Assembly: GCA_963854835.1 (NCBI GenBank)
Contig: OY978525.1
Location: 97,357,388-97,421,387, forward strand
Length of the DNA: 64,000 nucleotides
From: Megamerina dolium
Taxonomy: Eukaryota; Arthropoda; Insecta; Diptera; Megamerinidae
Reading direction: 5' to 3'
In this document: positions 1 through 11,113 of the stretch, in pieces
How positions within the stretch are numbered: the stretch's first letter is position 1
How the letters are laid out: each line of letters starts with the position of its first letter
Notes under the pieces: generated by a model
What the model saw: only the letters and a program-made list of their open reading frames with translations
The model's database searches: none
Told to the model about the DNA's origin: nothing
Translations under genes and position numbers: made by a program

Positions 1-2239
1 CAACATTTTTTCTTCAAGAATTCTATACGAGCAACAACTAAATAGAACAACAAGTTAGTTAGGTACATACTATGACTAAAGACTGACCATTTCGTTTTAT
101 TAATTTTATTTTTTAACTACAAATACAAGTGGTGGTGGTGGTGGTGCTTCACACAGAGACACACTTAGGAGAAGTTTATAACCGTGATTGATGGAACTTT
201 TCTATAATATTTCATTCATTTTATTCATTTATATATTGTATAATAATAATGATATATGTACATTTTAAACATACATATGTATTTATGTATATTTTACGTA
301 TTATAGCATATATGTAGTATATGTTTAAGTCTATTATGATTCAAAGTTTCTACAATTAACATAACCTAAGCACAACCGCAAAACGACTAAGTTCAAATAT
401 ATCATAAATATTCGAATAACCCTCATTAACCCACAAATCACTCAGATTTGCATGCTACCAGTTTGTTTGAAGATACCAATATATTGTACAATAAATTATG
501 CTAGGTGAAAATGTATTGCGACGTACTGATCGGAAACACAAATACATGCGATATACATAATAGTCCCAAAAAAAATTATGACTAGCTTCCATTTATTCTT
601 GTTTTTTATAATAAGTTTGAAGTGGACTAAAAGTGATCTACTCTCTTTTTGTATCTCTTTGCTTTTAGTAGTTTTTAGGTAGCACATTTTTTACTAACAA
701 AAGAATTACGAATTAGTTGTCGATAGGTCGCAGATGTCGCAGAGATGGCATTGTGCTGCTGCTCATTATTGTTCTTATAATTTTGAACTTCACCTGTGAA
801 ATCAATCAAGGAAAGAATGGTTGGAATTGAATTCAGGCGTAGACACCTCAATTAACTGAAAATTTATCCTATAAACCTTTATTGTTATAATCAATTTCTG
901 CTATTTTATTGTATTATGCAACCAAGTAATTTTCATGTTTCATGTATTGTCATACTTTCTTTTAGTGCCGATTGGATTTTTGGCTGCACTAGTTTTTTGC
1001 ATTATCTTAATTTTACCACATCCTACCAACCGCTCAATTTGAAGCAATGTTTAGATTTAACATATTGAGTGCCAAGCGGTTTTAACTAAAACCGTCACCG
1101 GAATCCAAGCAGCCAAGAAAACAACATGGCCCTGTATGGCTGAAATAGACTCGTAAACTTGCTTCGGTGTTTTCTGCAAATGTCAGCCTAGTCTGAAGAT
1201 ATAAAGAAGTTCATATAGAATTGTTTTCGTGTATGACATAGGACCATAGGAAACATTAACTGTCGTACGAAGACGTGCGATGTGGCGCTCAATGTGTTAA
1301 GGTTTTAATAAACTTTTTCGAATGTATAAAAATATCCACTTTAAATATTGTTATGAAAATTTGTGGAGACTTTCAATTACGAATGTTTTCTGAATAAATT
1401 AGAAAAAAACAGAATGAATCTGACTATACTTTTACGAGAAAAGCTACAGTCGGGCATTAATCGTACACGCAAAGAGGCCTATGGTCATTATATAGACATG
1501 CACTGGTTATTGAGAAGTTCCGTTAATATCCCACAAGTGAAGAACTTTCAGGAATTGCTTTCTGTCATTTTTAGCGTTCTTGGTTTCTAGTTTATTTTAT
1601 ACATAATTTGTATATAATTTATTGTATTGTATTATATTTATTGGTCCCAATAAAAACAAGACCATAGATTGGTTCTCATTGACATTGCTCATTCGATAGC
1701 AATTTTTTGTCCGTTTGGACTTTTTTTGCTACACTAAAATAATACTCTAAGACAAATTCAAGGCGACAGGAAGCGATAGAGATTAAATTTTTCATTTTTT
1801 ACATAATGGAAGTACTGCAGAGTAAAGTGAAAGCACTGCAGAGTACAGTAGTAAAGACTCTTTTGGCCCCAAACGTCAATTTTTGTATGCAATTCTAAAG
1901 TACGACCATTTCTAATATTGGTATGATGAAATAAAATACATCTTGGTTATTTTTGCATGTAAAAATATTTATGGGCTTAGCATCTTATATGAACATCTTT
2001 CATAAAATACAGTTTTAAAATGTAGTAACACATTCTCTTTCTTTTTTCTGGATGTTTTTTGAGCTTTCCAAGAGAAATCATATTTTTATTCCACTAGATG
2101 ATTAATATGTTTTGGAAAATTTGAATAGTGTTTATGGTCCTGACACTGTAACAGCCAATCATGTGCAATTTTGATTTCGTCGATTTCGTTTCTGTAATTT
2201 TGATGTCAAAGATGCACGCCCTGGAAGGCCAATTGTTCG
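1..2239. other. Intergenic, no gene recognised
   Basis: AT-rich DNA with scattered TACATA-type and poly-T stretches and a short GGT microsatellite near 130-145. The longest open frames are under about 80 codons, with no recognisable domain and no convincing splice context. It may hold distal regulatory DNA or the far end of a neighbouring gene outside the window, but nothing in the sequence shows this. Confidence 0.5.
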
Positions 2240-2612
2240 ATGAATAGGTGCCACACGAGTTAACGCAAGAAAACATCATGGACCGAATTTCCATCTACGA
2301 ATCGCTGCTTAATCGCAACAAAATCGATCCATTTCTGAAGCGGATGGTTACTGGTGATGAAAAGTGGGTTACTTACGACAAAATCAAGCGAAAATGGTCG
2401 TGGTCAAATCGCGGTGAGCCGGCGCAAACGGTGGCCAAGCCCATATTGACGGTCAGGAAGGTTTTGCTATATGTTTGGTGGGATTGCCAGGGAATCATCT
2501 ACTATGAGCTGCTCCCATACGGCCAAGCTCTTAAATTGGATCTGTACTGTCAACAATTGGACCGTCTGAAGGAAACAATCGCCCAGAAGCGACCAGCTTT
2601 GGCGATTGTGTA
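2240..2612 (+). mobile_element. Mariner transposase fragment (middle third)
   Basis: A single open frame reads as the central part of a mariner transposase. It begins with the linker motif VPHELTQEN, continues through a DEKWV-type first catalytic aspartate (MVTGDEKWVTY) and the WWDCQGIIYYELLP segment, and stops at QKRPAL. The second and third catalytic positions are missing and no terminal repeats were found at either side. It belongs with the mellifera-like mariners by its WVPHEL and GDEKWVTYD motifs (family recollection). It is a dead fragment; the frame is intact over about 120 codons, so the truncation may be fairly recent or fortuitously clean. Confidence 0.85.
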
Positions 2613-3838
2613 ATTGTGTAATATTTTTGCGTTTGATCACACAATCTATATTTTGGATTAGAAAACACTACAAATATCTTCTTATTCCATATTTTAACTC
2701 TGTTTAGAGATCCTAACAATTCAGTAGACTCACTAGCCATCTGCTGGAAGAAATATTCTTTCTTTAAGCGGCAATTTCTGTTAGTTCTGTATGTAACTAT
2801 TATTTTTAAAATAATATGGATCTATATGTATCTATATGAATATATAATACTAGCGGAACATAGAAATCACTATAAATATTACAATTGTGATCGTTATTTC
2901 ACACTCTTTTGACCCTTTCTATGACACTCATCGACTTAACTTACACTCTGTGCTCACATAAGTTCACTTTCACCTCAGCAGCACCAGCGCATTATACTGA
3001 ACGGTTGAATGATCATGCCGTACTTTCCCATACAATGTTTTAGTAAGTATAACTAATTTTAAAACATGTATTCTCTATCCTCTACTTTGATACTATTTAT
3101 GTGTTCCCTTAATTCTGTACTATATTACTGTGACCATTTGAATAAACTGTTGTTTACTTGTACCCACTTAAATATAAGTAGTTGGCTTGTAATTTACCAA
3201 GAACTCGATAGAGTACACATCTGTATATCTGTGCCTACACAAACATATTTTATTTTTCAGTTTGCATAAATGACATTAAAGTTCACATTTACAAATTAAG
3301 AAATTATAACAAATTATATACAATATTAAGTATTTAAGGAAAACATGACCATTTACTTCTCCAGTTGTATTAGTTCGAATGCTGTCGTCATTTCTATTTT
3401 TTAAACATTTGTTTTTATCGCCTTTATTTGATCAGTAGCTTTATTACTATACATAATACGATACTACAATATCATTTTATGCTCTATCCATATCTATGTA
3501 TGTTTGTATAAATGTGTGTTGTAGGAAAATTTCACAATTTTATAATTTTTGCTTTTGTATACTAACAACTAACTAAAACGCTCATTAATAACGTGAGATA
3601 TTTTCTCGCAAAATGGCTGCACCAAAAACAACGGCAACAATATTTACTGTAACAACAACAACAATGATGCTAATTTGTTTCAAAGTTTGCGAATTTTACA
3701 TATGAGTATGTACATATTTAATTGCGAAAAGCGAAATCTGAAAAAATATTACAACCACATTTGTATTTACTATGAATCACACATTGTAGTTGTTGCGAAT
3801 ACAGTTGTGATGGAAAATGTACAGATACAAGTTTAGTA
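2613..3838. other. Intergenic, nothing recognised
   Basis: AT-rich spacer between two mariner remnants. It contains poly-T stretches and an ACAACA-rich patch near 3640-3665. No coding signal, terminal repeat or structured RNA was recognised. Confidence 0.5.
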
Positions 3839-4690
3839 TTGGGTGTTCGAAAAAGTTCGGTAACAAATTGTCGGTAGATGACTTTAAAACGTAACACCTC
3901 TGGTAATATTAATTGCATCTGGCTATAATGTAGCTTGTTTGAAAGGTGACATTTGTTAGGTCTTTATTTTGTTAGAAGACATTATTAAAATCGCATTATT
4001 CTGTGAAAAGTTATATACGTTTAAAAATGAGTGAAAACTCGGAGAATTATAGTCATATTTTGCTTTTTTATTATATCGTAGAAAAGATAGGATACGTCGC
4101 AAGACCGGCACATAAGCAGCGTGGTCGTTGCTGGAGAACTAGGCATTTTTCACCAAACAGTTATCAAACATTTGAAGAAAGCTGGATACAAAAAGAATCT
4201 CTATGTTTGGGCGCCACATGAATTAAAAGTGAAAACTTGAATGAACCGAATTTCCATTTGCTATTCACTGCTAAAACGGAACTAAATCGAACCATTTCTG
4301 AAGCTAATGATTACGGGCAATGAAAGGTGGACCACGTACAATAAGCAAACGGTGTCAAATGTAATGTTCAATTAAAAAAGGAATAATTGATCAACAGAAA
4401 AGGTGTTGTGTTCCATCATGACAACGACAGACTACAAACATCTTTGATGACCCGGGAGAAACTGAGATTGGCTGGAAAGTTCCAATGCACCCACCATATA
4501 GCTCGGACCTTGCACCTTCAGATTATCAATTGTTTCGATCCCTGCAGAATTCTTTTAATGGTGTACATTTAAATTCGGTAGAGCCCTGCAAAAGGTACTT
4601 GTAGAAAACCCGAAATGGATGGAATGGCTCTACCTCAAAAAAGTTTTTCATTTTTGGTCGAATTTGAAACCGAACTTTTTGATCACCCAA
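3839..4690 (+). mobile_element. Mariner relic with both terminal inverted repeats
   Basis: The left end TTGGGTGTTCGAAAAAGTTC (3839) is matched in inverse by the right end at about 4662-4690, whose complement begins TTGGGTGATCAAAAAGTTC. The element is flanked by TA on both sides (3837-3838 and 4691-4692), the mariner target site. Inside are transposase remnants in several frames: a HQTVIKHLKKAGYKK-like DNA-binding segment near 4150-4190, YVWAPHEL near 4203-4222, VVFHHDN near 4405-4425 (second catalytic D), and PPYSSDLAPSDYQLF near 4490-4535 (third catalytic D). At about 850 bp it is shorter than the usual 1.3 kb, so it has internal deletions as well as frameshifts and is not functional. Confidence 0.85.
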
Positions 4691-4792
4691 TATATAGGCT
4701 ATTAAAGAAAAATTTGTTATTCTATGACTGAAAGATAATTTTTATTTATTGTGAGAAGTTACTTTGTTATTATTATTATTACTGCACATTAT

Positions 4793-5144
4793 GGGTGCCG
4801 TAGCTAAGTGGTTAGTGTGTTCGCCTTCTGATCTGTAGGTCGTGGTTCAATCCCCGGCTGATGCATAACAAATTTAATATCGATAAGATTTTTCTTTCGA
4901 ATGGTACCCACCTGTCGGCAAGCAATTGGCAATTCTTCCGACAGTAACAACTTGCCATGAAAAAGCTTCTAAAAGAACTCTGTGACGAAGCTAAAAAAAA
5001 GTGATGTCACAAGTGTTCTGCCGTTCGGAACCGGTTAAAATAAGTAGGTCCCTTCTAATACTGTCCAAATTTAAGACGCACAACAGTAATGGAAGAGAAG
5101 CTCGGCCAATGAGCCCTTTGTGGCTTTAAGTGCCACATAATTAA
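4793..5144 (+). mobile_element. tRNA-derived SINE, full length, with 18-bp target duplication
   Basis: This 352-bp insert is bracketed by a perfect 18-bp direct repeat, ATTATTACTGCACATTAT, at 4775-4792 and 5145-5162. The head carries Pol III-type internal promoter boxes: an A box (TAGCTAAGTGG) and a B box (GTTCAATCC) at tRNA-like spacing. A unique body follows (GTCGGCAAGCAATTGGCAAT, GTTCTGCCGTTCGGAACC and so on), and the 3' end reads AAGTGCCACATAA. The same body recurs at least nine more times in the window on both strands. The TSD and intact boxes mark it as a retroposed, once mobile copy. Confidence 0.93.
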
Positions 5145-5327
5145 ATTATTACTGCACATTATTGCACTGCTATCAAGAGATTTGCTCGTGTTTTGTCCCA
5201 GACCAGAATTAAACTTTTTTTTTTATTCTCATCGCTCTCCGGGATTTAATATAGAGCTTTTTGCCATTTATACCCACTGAAAAGAAAACATTGACGGTAT
5301 TCCTTTCCTTTTCCTTTATACGCTTTC

Positions 5328-5420
5328 AATTTGGACAGTATTGGAAAGACTCTACTTTTAAGATCTACTGCGAAAATCAATTTTTCTGAGTTTTTCCACA
5401 GAGCTCATTCTACTAGACAA
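5328..5420 (-). mobile_element. Diverged SINE body fragment
   Basis: The stretch TTTGGACAGTATTGGAAAGA and, further on, TTTTTCTGAGTTTTTCCACA follow in order the reverse complement of the SINE body seen intact at 4793-5144. No head and no target duplication were identified. Similarity is by eye and moderate. Confidence 0.6.
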
Positions 5421-5446
5421 ATTTGTACGAGTTATGTAAATAATGT

Positions 5447-5540
5447 GAGTGTCGTAGCTCAGTGGTTTGTGCGTTGGCATTCTGGTCCGTAGGTCGTGGG
5501 TTCAGTCCCCGACTGAGGCAATATTAATATCGAAAACGTG
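5447..5540 (+). mobile_element. SINE head (tRNA-like), truncated
   Basis: This carries an A box (TAGCTCAGTGG, 5455-5465), a B box (GGTTCAGTCCC) and the following GACTGAGGCA-ATATTAATATCGA, matching the heads of the full SINE copies but lacking the body. It could be mistaken for a tRNA gene, but the anticodon arm does not form a clean tRNA and the same sequence heads all the SINEs. It sits just downstream of an inverted body fragment at 5328-5420, suggesting a rearranged or nested pair. Confidence 0.7.
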
Positions 5541-5985
5541 AATTTAATTTAATCATACAAGACAGTATACTTCGTGCACCAACTCGTGTAATAAATATTT
5601 GTCAAATTGTACAGGCACGGTTGAATTTTTGAAAGTGGCAAATCGATTATTCTTTAAATTTATACAAACTGTAATTCAATTAAAATTTCCTGACACAGAA
5701 TCCCTACCATATGAGTCATCGTCGTCTCGTTTTCGTTGTCACTCGTTATCGACGTCGTCATCACGTCAGTGCTGAATCGGGCGGTATTCGCTATGTGTTT
5801 GTTTTCGAGCGACAAAACGAGACAACTTTTTATCGATAGTTTTATCGAAACAGCGTCAACTTTGTCTTCTTCTTCCTGAATCTGAATTATTAAACTAAAT
5901 TGTCAATTTTGACTAATTACTATTTTACTTACTAATTAAACTAATTGAACTACTTAAAAGTAATTATTTGCATTTATTTGTAATC

Positions 5986-6560
5986 ATGTATTTCATTTGT
6001 GATACAAGTTCAAGTGATTCAAGTGACGAAGAAAAGAAAATATGCCTTAATATAGAAAGAAACATTTTTAACCTACCAGATAACAAGTAAGTTTTATAAT
6101 TCTGATATTTTGGGTCATGATATTCGTCATTAAAATTTTATTTTACCACAGGTTTCAAAATTATTTTCGTTCGAATAAAGCAGCATTCAAATATGTGCTT
6201 GAAACAACTTATGCGAAAATGAAAAGCAACATTCGGTCAACATCAGTTTCCAATACATTAAAGTTGGCTACACCGTTGCGATTATTGGCGCAGGGTTCGC
6301 ATCAGTTAAGTGACGGAAAGGACACTTCAGACGGGCTCAACAGGCCGTTAGCACAATTCTTACCGAAATGCTTGACGTTTTGGAAACTGTCATCTGTCAT
6401 TGGATTAAATTTCATATGACTGAAAGTGAAAAAACCGATGCGAAAACGGCTTTTTATGGAAAAACAGGGCTCCCTGGTATAATTGGATGCATGTCAAAAT
6501 TTTGGCTCTAAAGAAGGAAGAGCAAAATATTTATTACAACCGTAAAGGATTTTTTACAGT
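5986..6560 (+). pseudogene. Harbinger transposase pseudogene (HARBI1-like)
   Basis: Translation begins MYFICDTSSSDSSDEEKK at 5986. An intron with GTAAGT donor at 6087 and CACAG acceptor at 6147-6151 joins in frame to FQNYFRSNKAAFKYVLE. The body continues through LRLLAQGSHQLSDGKD, then a frameshift, then VSTILTEMLDVLETVICHW, FHMTESEKTDAKTAFYGKTG and IGCM. This is the order of the HARBI1 DDE nuclease family up to the first catalytic block, where the expected GC-[IV]-DGTH reads GCMSKF, so the first catalytic aspartate is lost. Only KILALKKEEQNIYYNRKGF follows, in another frame. The rest of the nuclease is deleted. Confidence 0.8.
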
Positions 6561-6679
6561 TGGTTATTTTATGTGAAAAAAATAAAATAAAATAAGAAAT
6601 TCAAATTCATGTAAAATGTAAAAAACATAAAAGTTAATTCTTATTTAAAACATAGAATTAAATATACAGGTGAGCTTCA

Positions 6680-7571
6680 TTAAGCATTTGCAACTTCGTT
6701 TTTTTTTTTAGTTTCCAGCTCAATTCCTTTGATCGCCATTTCACTTTGAAACAACTGCTTCTCTCTTTTATTTTTCTTTTTCAGCAATTTCAATTTATCT
6801 TCCTCGATTTTTCTGATATCTTTCAAAGTGTTTTTAATTGAAATCATTGTGCTCATTAAATACTTTTTCTTGCATATTGTTGTGCATTTCCAGCAAATGG
6901 TCCCGATTAATTTTGTTTGTGTTCTATTGTTCTTTAGTTTTTTTTTTCTGGCAGAAGTTGAAGCCCTTGAACGTCCATTTGTAAAATTTGATGGCGCACA
7001 AATATTTTCTGCTAAGTGTATTTCCTCCTGTTGATCATCTGGTTGAGTTTCCTCTAATTGTAAAAGTTCATCCAGCTCGCATACATTTGGTCTTACGCGT
7101 ATTCCCTCCTCAGTCTCTTACACCATAAATCCGGGCTATTGCACTCCACACGCTAAACCATCAGGTCTCAGTTGCTTTTCAAATCGCATTAAATTAACAG
7201 CTGCTTCCTCCAACGGATAAAGTTGTAGCTGCTTATTTATTCGGCCGCCAGATGCATTGTATTCTGCCTTGTTTAATGCCATTTTCTTTTTGACTTTAAA
7301 TTTTAAATCTTTCCAGACCTACATTAAAATAAAGAAAAATTGATTACTTGTATAGCATTACAAGTGGTATTGTTCCTTGCCTTATGCGAACCATCACTGT
7401 CCCTATTTGGTGAACCAAATTTAATTTTTTGCTTATTTCCTCCCATTTTTTCTTGAAATTGGCTGCGACTTTTCCTGTGGTAAACCCTTTTGCTAAGCTT
7501 GGATTTTTCTCCAGCTCTCGAACTAAATTTTCAAACTGTGTGACGTTCGTTATTTTTAATTTTCTTTCCAT
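6680..7571 (-). pseudogene. Harbinger Myb/SANT-like accessory protein, disrupted
   Basis: On the minus strand from an ATG at 7571 the frame reads MERKLKITNVTQFENLVREL, then GKVAANFKKKWEEISKKLNL, a Myb/SANT-like (trihelix) DNA-binding domain. After a frameshift and a probable intron (around 7320-7400) it resumes with KVKKKMALNKAEYNASGG, RINKQLQLYPLEEAAVNL and MRFEKQLRPDGL. It ends with a Lys/Glu-rich coiled-coil-like tail (IEEDKLKLLKKKNKREKQLF) at a TAA at 6682-6680. Autonomous PIF/Harbinger elements carry exactly such a second protein that partners the transposase in DNA binding. At least one frameshift and an in-frame stop after LACGVQ make it a pseudogene. Confidence 0.75.
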
Positions 7572-7727
7572 CTTTAATTAAATTACGCCAAACTTTGTGT
7601 AAAGAGTACAATATAAGACGACGACGATAAGTCGATTATCTAACATTTAGCCAGAGATGTTATAAAAACTGAACTAGTGAATAACATGCTCTCACAAAAT
7701 ATTATTATATGAACATAATTAAAGGAA

Positions 7728-10302
7728 GGGTGGTCTGGTGGTGTTTTCGCAAGGTAACGTGTCTAACTGCCTCAACTGGGTGGGGCTAGCGCAATCCTTG
7801 TTGAAGTCATCGCAAGTCAACTCACTGGCTGTCATGTAGTTTGATCTGAGCGCTATGTGATGATACCTTTATTTGTTAATGAGGGGTAGTCATATAGCTT
7901 GTTCTGCTTACTATGTGACGGCGCTTTCATTATTATTAATGGGGGCCCTCCATGTGGCGACCACCGGGCAACGTCTTCCTGGCACCCGCTGGGAGGCGGC
8001 TGAAGTGAGTGGCGAAAATCTCCTCGGTTAGAGGAGATCCGTGGTGCCAACATCGACTCGGATCACTACCTTGTTGCAGCTAAGGTGCGCACACGCTTAT
8101 GTGTCGCAAATAACAAGAGAAGTCCCACACAGAGAAAGCTCGACGTCAGTAAGCTGCGATCACCAGAGACAGCAGATGCATTTTCCACTCGACTATCGGA
8201 TCTGCTTATGCAGAACACTCCCCAACTTGATGATACATGCGCACGGTGGACACATATATCCCACTCCATGACTACTGCTGCCGAGGAGGTAATCGGTTAC
8301 TACCGGCCTCTGAGGAATGAGTGGTATGATCAGGAGTGTCGCGACGCTACCGCAGAGAAAGACGCCGCCTACAGAAGAACCCTGCGTGCAGGCGCAACGC
8401 GAGCTGTTAAGGAGCGGTATAGAGAGAAAAGGAGTGCAGAGAGACGTCTTTTCAGGCGCAAGAAGAGGGAGTTGGAAAGACGTGAGTGTGAGGAGATAGA
8501 GATGTGTACCGACAAGAATGAGACTCGAAAATTCTTCGAAAAGATCAAGCGCCTAAGTGGAGGTTTAAATCCCGGAGCCTCTTCTTGTCGTGATGGAAAT
8601 GGGAATCTGGTTACAGATGTCCAGAGTGTACTGAGCCTATGGAGGGAACACTTCTCCACGTTACTGAATGGCGATGCTACGAACAATTCCGCCAGTGGAG
8701 GAGATTGCCCGATAACCCCAATTACAGATGATGGTGTTGATGTTCCACCACCCGACTATGACGAGGTTGAAACGGCCATTTTAAGGCTGAAGAACAACAA
8801 AGCTGCAGGTGCTGATGGCCTGCCTGCCGAGTTGTTTAAGACCGGAGGCGATGAGCTGCTCACCCGCATGCACCAGCTCATAAGCAGAATATGGTCGGAT
8901 GAAAGCATGCCTGATGATTGGAGGCTCAGTGTTCTCTGTCCTGTACATAAAAAAGGAGACCCCACAATTTGCGCCAACTACCGTGGAATAAGTCTCCTGA
9001 GCATCGCATACAAGGTTCTATCGAGCGTACTGTGTGAAAGGTTGAAGCCTATGCTCAGCAACCTGATTGGACCTTATCAGTGTGGCTTCAGACCTGGTAA
9101 ATCCACCATCGACCAGATTTTCACACTGCGCCAAATCCTGGAGAAGACCCAAGAAAAACAGATCGACACACACCACCTATTTGTTGGTTATAAAGCCGCT
9201 TTCGACAGTCCGGTAAGGGATTACCTCTACGCAACAATGTCTGAGTTCGGTATTCCTGCAAAGCTCATTCGACTTTGTAGAATGACACTGCATAACTCTC
9301 GTTGTGCAGTGAAAATTGGGAAGGACCTCTCCGCACCGTTTAATACCGAACGGGGTTTCAGACAAGGTGATTCGTTATCGTGCGACTTCTTCAATCTTAT
9401 TATGGAGAAAATAATACGAGCTGCTGATCTACGACATAATGGCACTATCTTCAACAAAAGTGTCATGCTGTTAGCGTATGCCGACGATATTGACATAATC
9501 GGCACGAACACGCGAGCAGTCAGTGCAGCATTCTCAGAGTTGGAAAGAGAGTCGCGTCGGATGGGTCTCACGGTGAACGAGGGCAAGACGAAGTATCTAG
9601 TGTCAACAAACAAAGAGTCCCGGCGTCTTGGACAGCACGTCACTGTTGACAACTACGCTTTTGAAGTAGTAAGGGACTTTGTCTATCTTGGAACCAGCAT
9701 TAACAGCAGTAATGACGTCAGCTTGGAGATCATGCGTAGGATAACTCTTGCTAACAGGTGTTACTTTGGGCTGAGTAAGCAATTGAAAAGTCGAGCCCTC
9801 TCTCGAAGAACGAAAACTACACTCTACAAGTCTCTCATCATGCCTGTCCTAACATATGGCGCTGAAGCCTGGACAATTTCCATCTTGGATGAGCGAATGC
9901 TTTGAGTTTTCGAGAGAAAGGTCCTACGCAGGATCTTTGGACCTATTTGCGTTGGTGGCGAGTACCGAATAAGGTACAACCATGAGCTGTACGAGCTATA
10001 TGCCGCTATTGACATAGTAAAGCGCATCAAAATCCAGCGGCTGCGCTGGCTAGGTCATGTCGAGCGAATGGAAGAACACGCTCCAGCTAAGAAGGTGTTA
10101 TATTCGGAACCCGCTGGAGGACGACGCAGAAGAGGAAGACCAAACCTCCGGTGGAAAGACCAAGTACTGGAGAACCTGACGGCGCTTGGAATTTCTAACT
10201 GGCGCCAGCTAGCGAAGAACAGAGATGGCTGGCGAAGCATGTTATTTTCGGCCTAAATCGATATTCGGTTGTTATGGCCACATAAGTAAGTAAGTAAGTA
10301 AG
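7728..10302 (+). mobile_element. RTE-clade LINE, copy A, internally deleted, with 12-bp TSD
   Basis: A perfect 12-bp direct repeat TAATTAAAGGAA lies at 7716-7727 and 10303-10314, so both ends of this 2575-bp insert are defined. The 5' 320 bp are non-coding or unreadable; then, abruptly, the last endonuclease residues (SDHYLV) and a full reverse transcriptase follow. Most of the endonuclease is therefore missing although the 5' end is present, which indicates an internal deletion and not simple 5' truncation. The 3' end is GGTTGTTATGGCCACATAAG followed by a (TAAG)n tail. Such short tandem-repeat tails instead of poly-A are known for the RTE clade. Confidence 0.92.
8049..10256 (+). pseudogene. 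RTE reverse transcriptase pseudogene (copy A)
   Basis: The frame is continuous from NIDSDHYLV (end of the APE-type endonuclease) to RDGWRSMLFSA, with one in-frame stop at 9903-9905 (ERML-stop-VFERK). RT motifs in order: NKAAGADGLPAELF, KKGDPTICANYRGISLL, QCGFRPGKSTIDQIF, motif A FVGYKAAFDS, GFRQGDSLS, and motif C LLAYADDIDIIG. The C-terminal region has RLRWLGHVERM and GRRRRGRPNLRW. Copy B has FVDYKAAFDS, so the catalytic aspartate of motif A is mutated to glycine here; together with the stop and the missing endonuclease this copy is dead. Confidence 0.92.
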
Positions 10303-10314
10303 TAATTAAAGGAA

Positions 10315-11102
10315 TTTATAATATCCAATATATTAGAAAAAGAAAAAAGATTGACCACCGGCTTTGATTTATTTTGGCCGAAGTTTAATATTAGCGAATA
10401 TGCTTTTTTCCCGAATGTCGCCGAAACCGAAACCGAAGATTGAGCTCTAAAGTCCAGATATATCTATATCAGTGGTGGGCACACTCATCCTATTACCTTT
10501 TGCGTACGATGAAAAGCAGAGAGGAAATTGTTCGATGTGAATCTCTCTTTCTCTCGACCATAAGCATAAACATTGTCGAACGTTTTTAGCCAAGCAAGTG
10601 CGAGCACAACCTCACCGCTTAAAGTAGTAAACAGATTCACTGCGGCTGCAACATTACAACACGACGATAAGATGGCATCTGCAGCAAAAGTTGTGATGAT
10701 GTCTGCAATAGGAACAAACTGAACTTGGTGACGGCAACATTAAAATTTCATTAAAATACATTTTCTAAAAATATCACAATAACTTTAATTAAACATTTCA
10801 CAAATCAATTCATTTTTAGTACATCGACCAAAAAAAAAAAAAAAAAAAAAAAGAAGCTAGGTTTAATTCTTTCATCGCTGCTCTATCTTTACATTTCATT
10901 TTGTTGCATGTCAAAATAGAAATAGATTAAAGTCGACGACTGAACCAAATGTCGTCGTGTTGCAATGTTGCAGTGTTGTTATAGAAGTGTTGACAGTTGT
11001 TGCAATGTTGCATCATTTGTTAATGTACGACCACGTTTAAACTCACCTATCAATTTCTCAAGATTTTAGTTTTTGCACTATTTTCTCCAAAAAAGGCAAT
11101 GT
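10315..11102. other. Spacer between RTE copies
   Basis: No gene was recognised. CAGTGGTGGGCA at 10470-10481 resembles a hAT terminus but no matching inverse copy was found. An A-run of more than 20 bases lies near 10828-10851. The text around 10490-10720 is less AT-rich than the flanks and may be an unrecognised repeat. Confidence 0.4.
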
Positions 11103-11113
11103 GTAATCAAAAC

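Larger units (their letters stand above)
5700..7660. mobile_element. Decayed PIF/Harbinger DNA transposon (approximate bounds)
   Basis: The region contains both genes expected of a PIF/Harbinger element: a HARBI1-like transposase remnant reading rightward (5986-6560) and a Myb/SANT-like DNA-binding protein reading leftward (7571-6680), convergent. Both have indels. GTCATCGTCGTCTC near 5720 and the complement of GACGACGACGATAAGTC near 7618-7634 are loosely similar and could be decayed termini, but I could not define true inverted repeats or a 3-bp target duplication, so the element limits are estimates. Confidence 0.7.

Noticed and set aside
1363..1590. A 75-codon open frame starting METFNYECF
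   Set aside because: Short, no domain, no splice or promoter context, and within what AT-rich DNA gives by chance.
5447..5520. A tRNA gene (also the similar heads at 4793, 14752, 25568 and 42696)
   Set aside because: All are the tRNA-derived heads of one SINE family; stems do not form a clean mature tRNA and most continue into the same SINE body.
5715..7634. Terminal inverted repeats of the Harbinger element (TCATCGTCGTC / GACGACGACGA)
   Set aside because: Similarity is short, low in complexity (GTC repeats) and not flanked by a 3-bp duplication, so the ends were left approximate.
8066..9652. Minus-strand open frames opposite RTE copy A (and the equivalents opposite copies B and C)
   Set aside because: They are shadows of the RT reading frame with no independent domain.
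10470..10481. CAGTGGTGGGCA as the left end of another hAT element
   Set aside because: No inverse copy and no 8-bp duplication could be found nearby, and no transposase motif follows.
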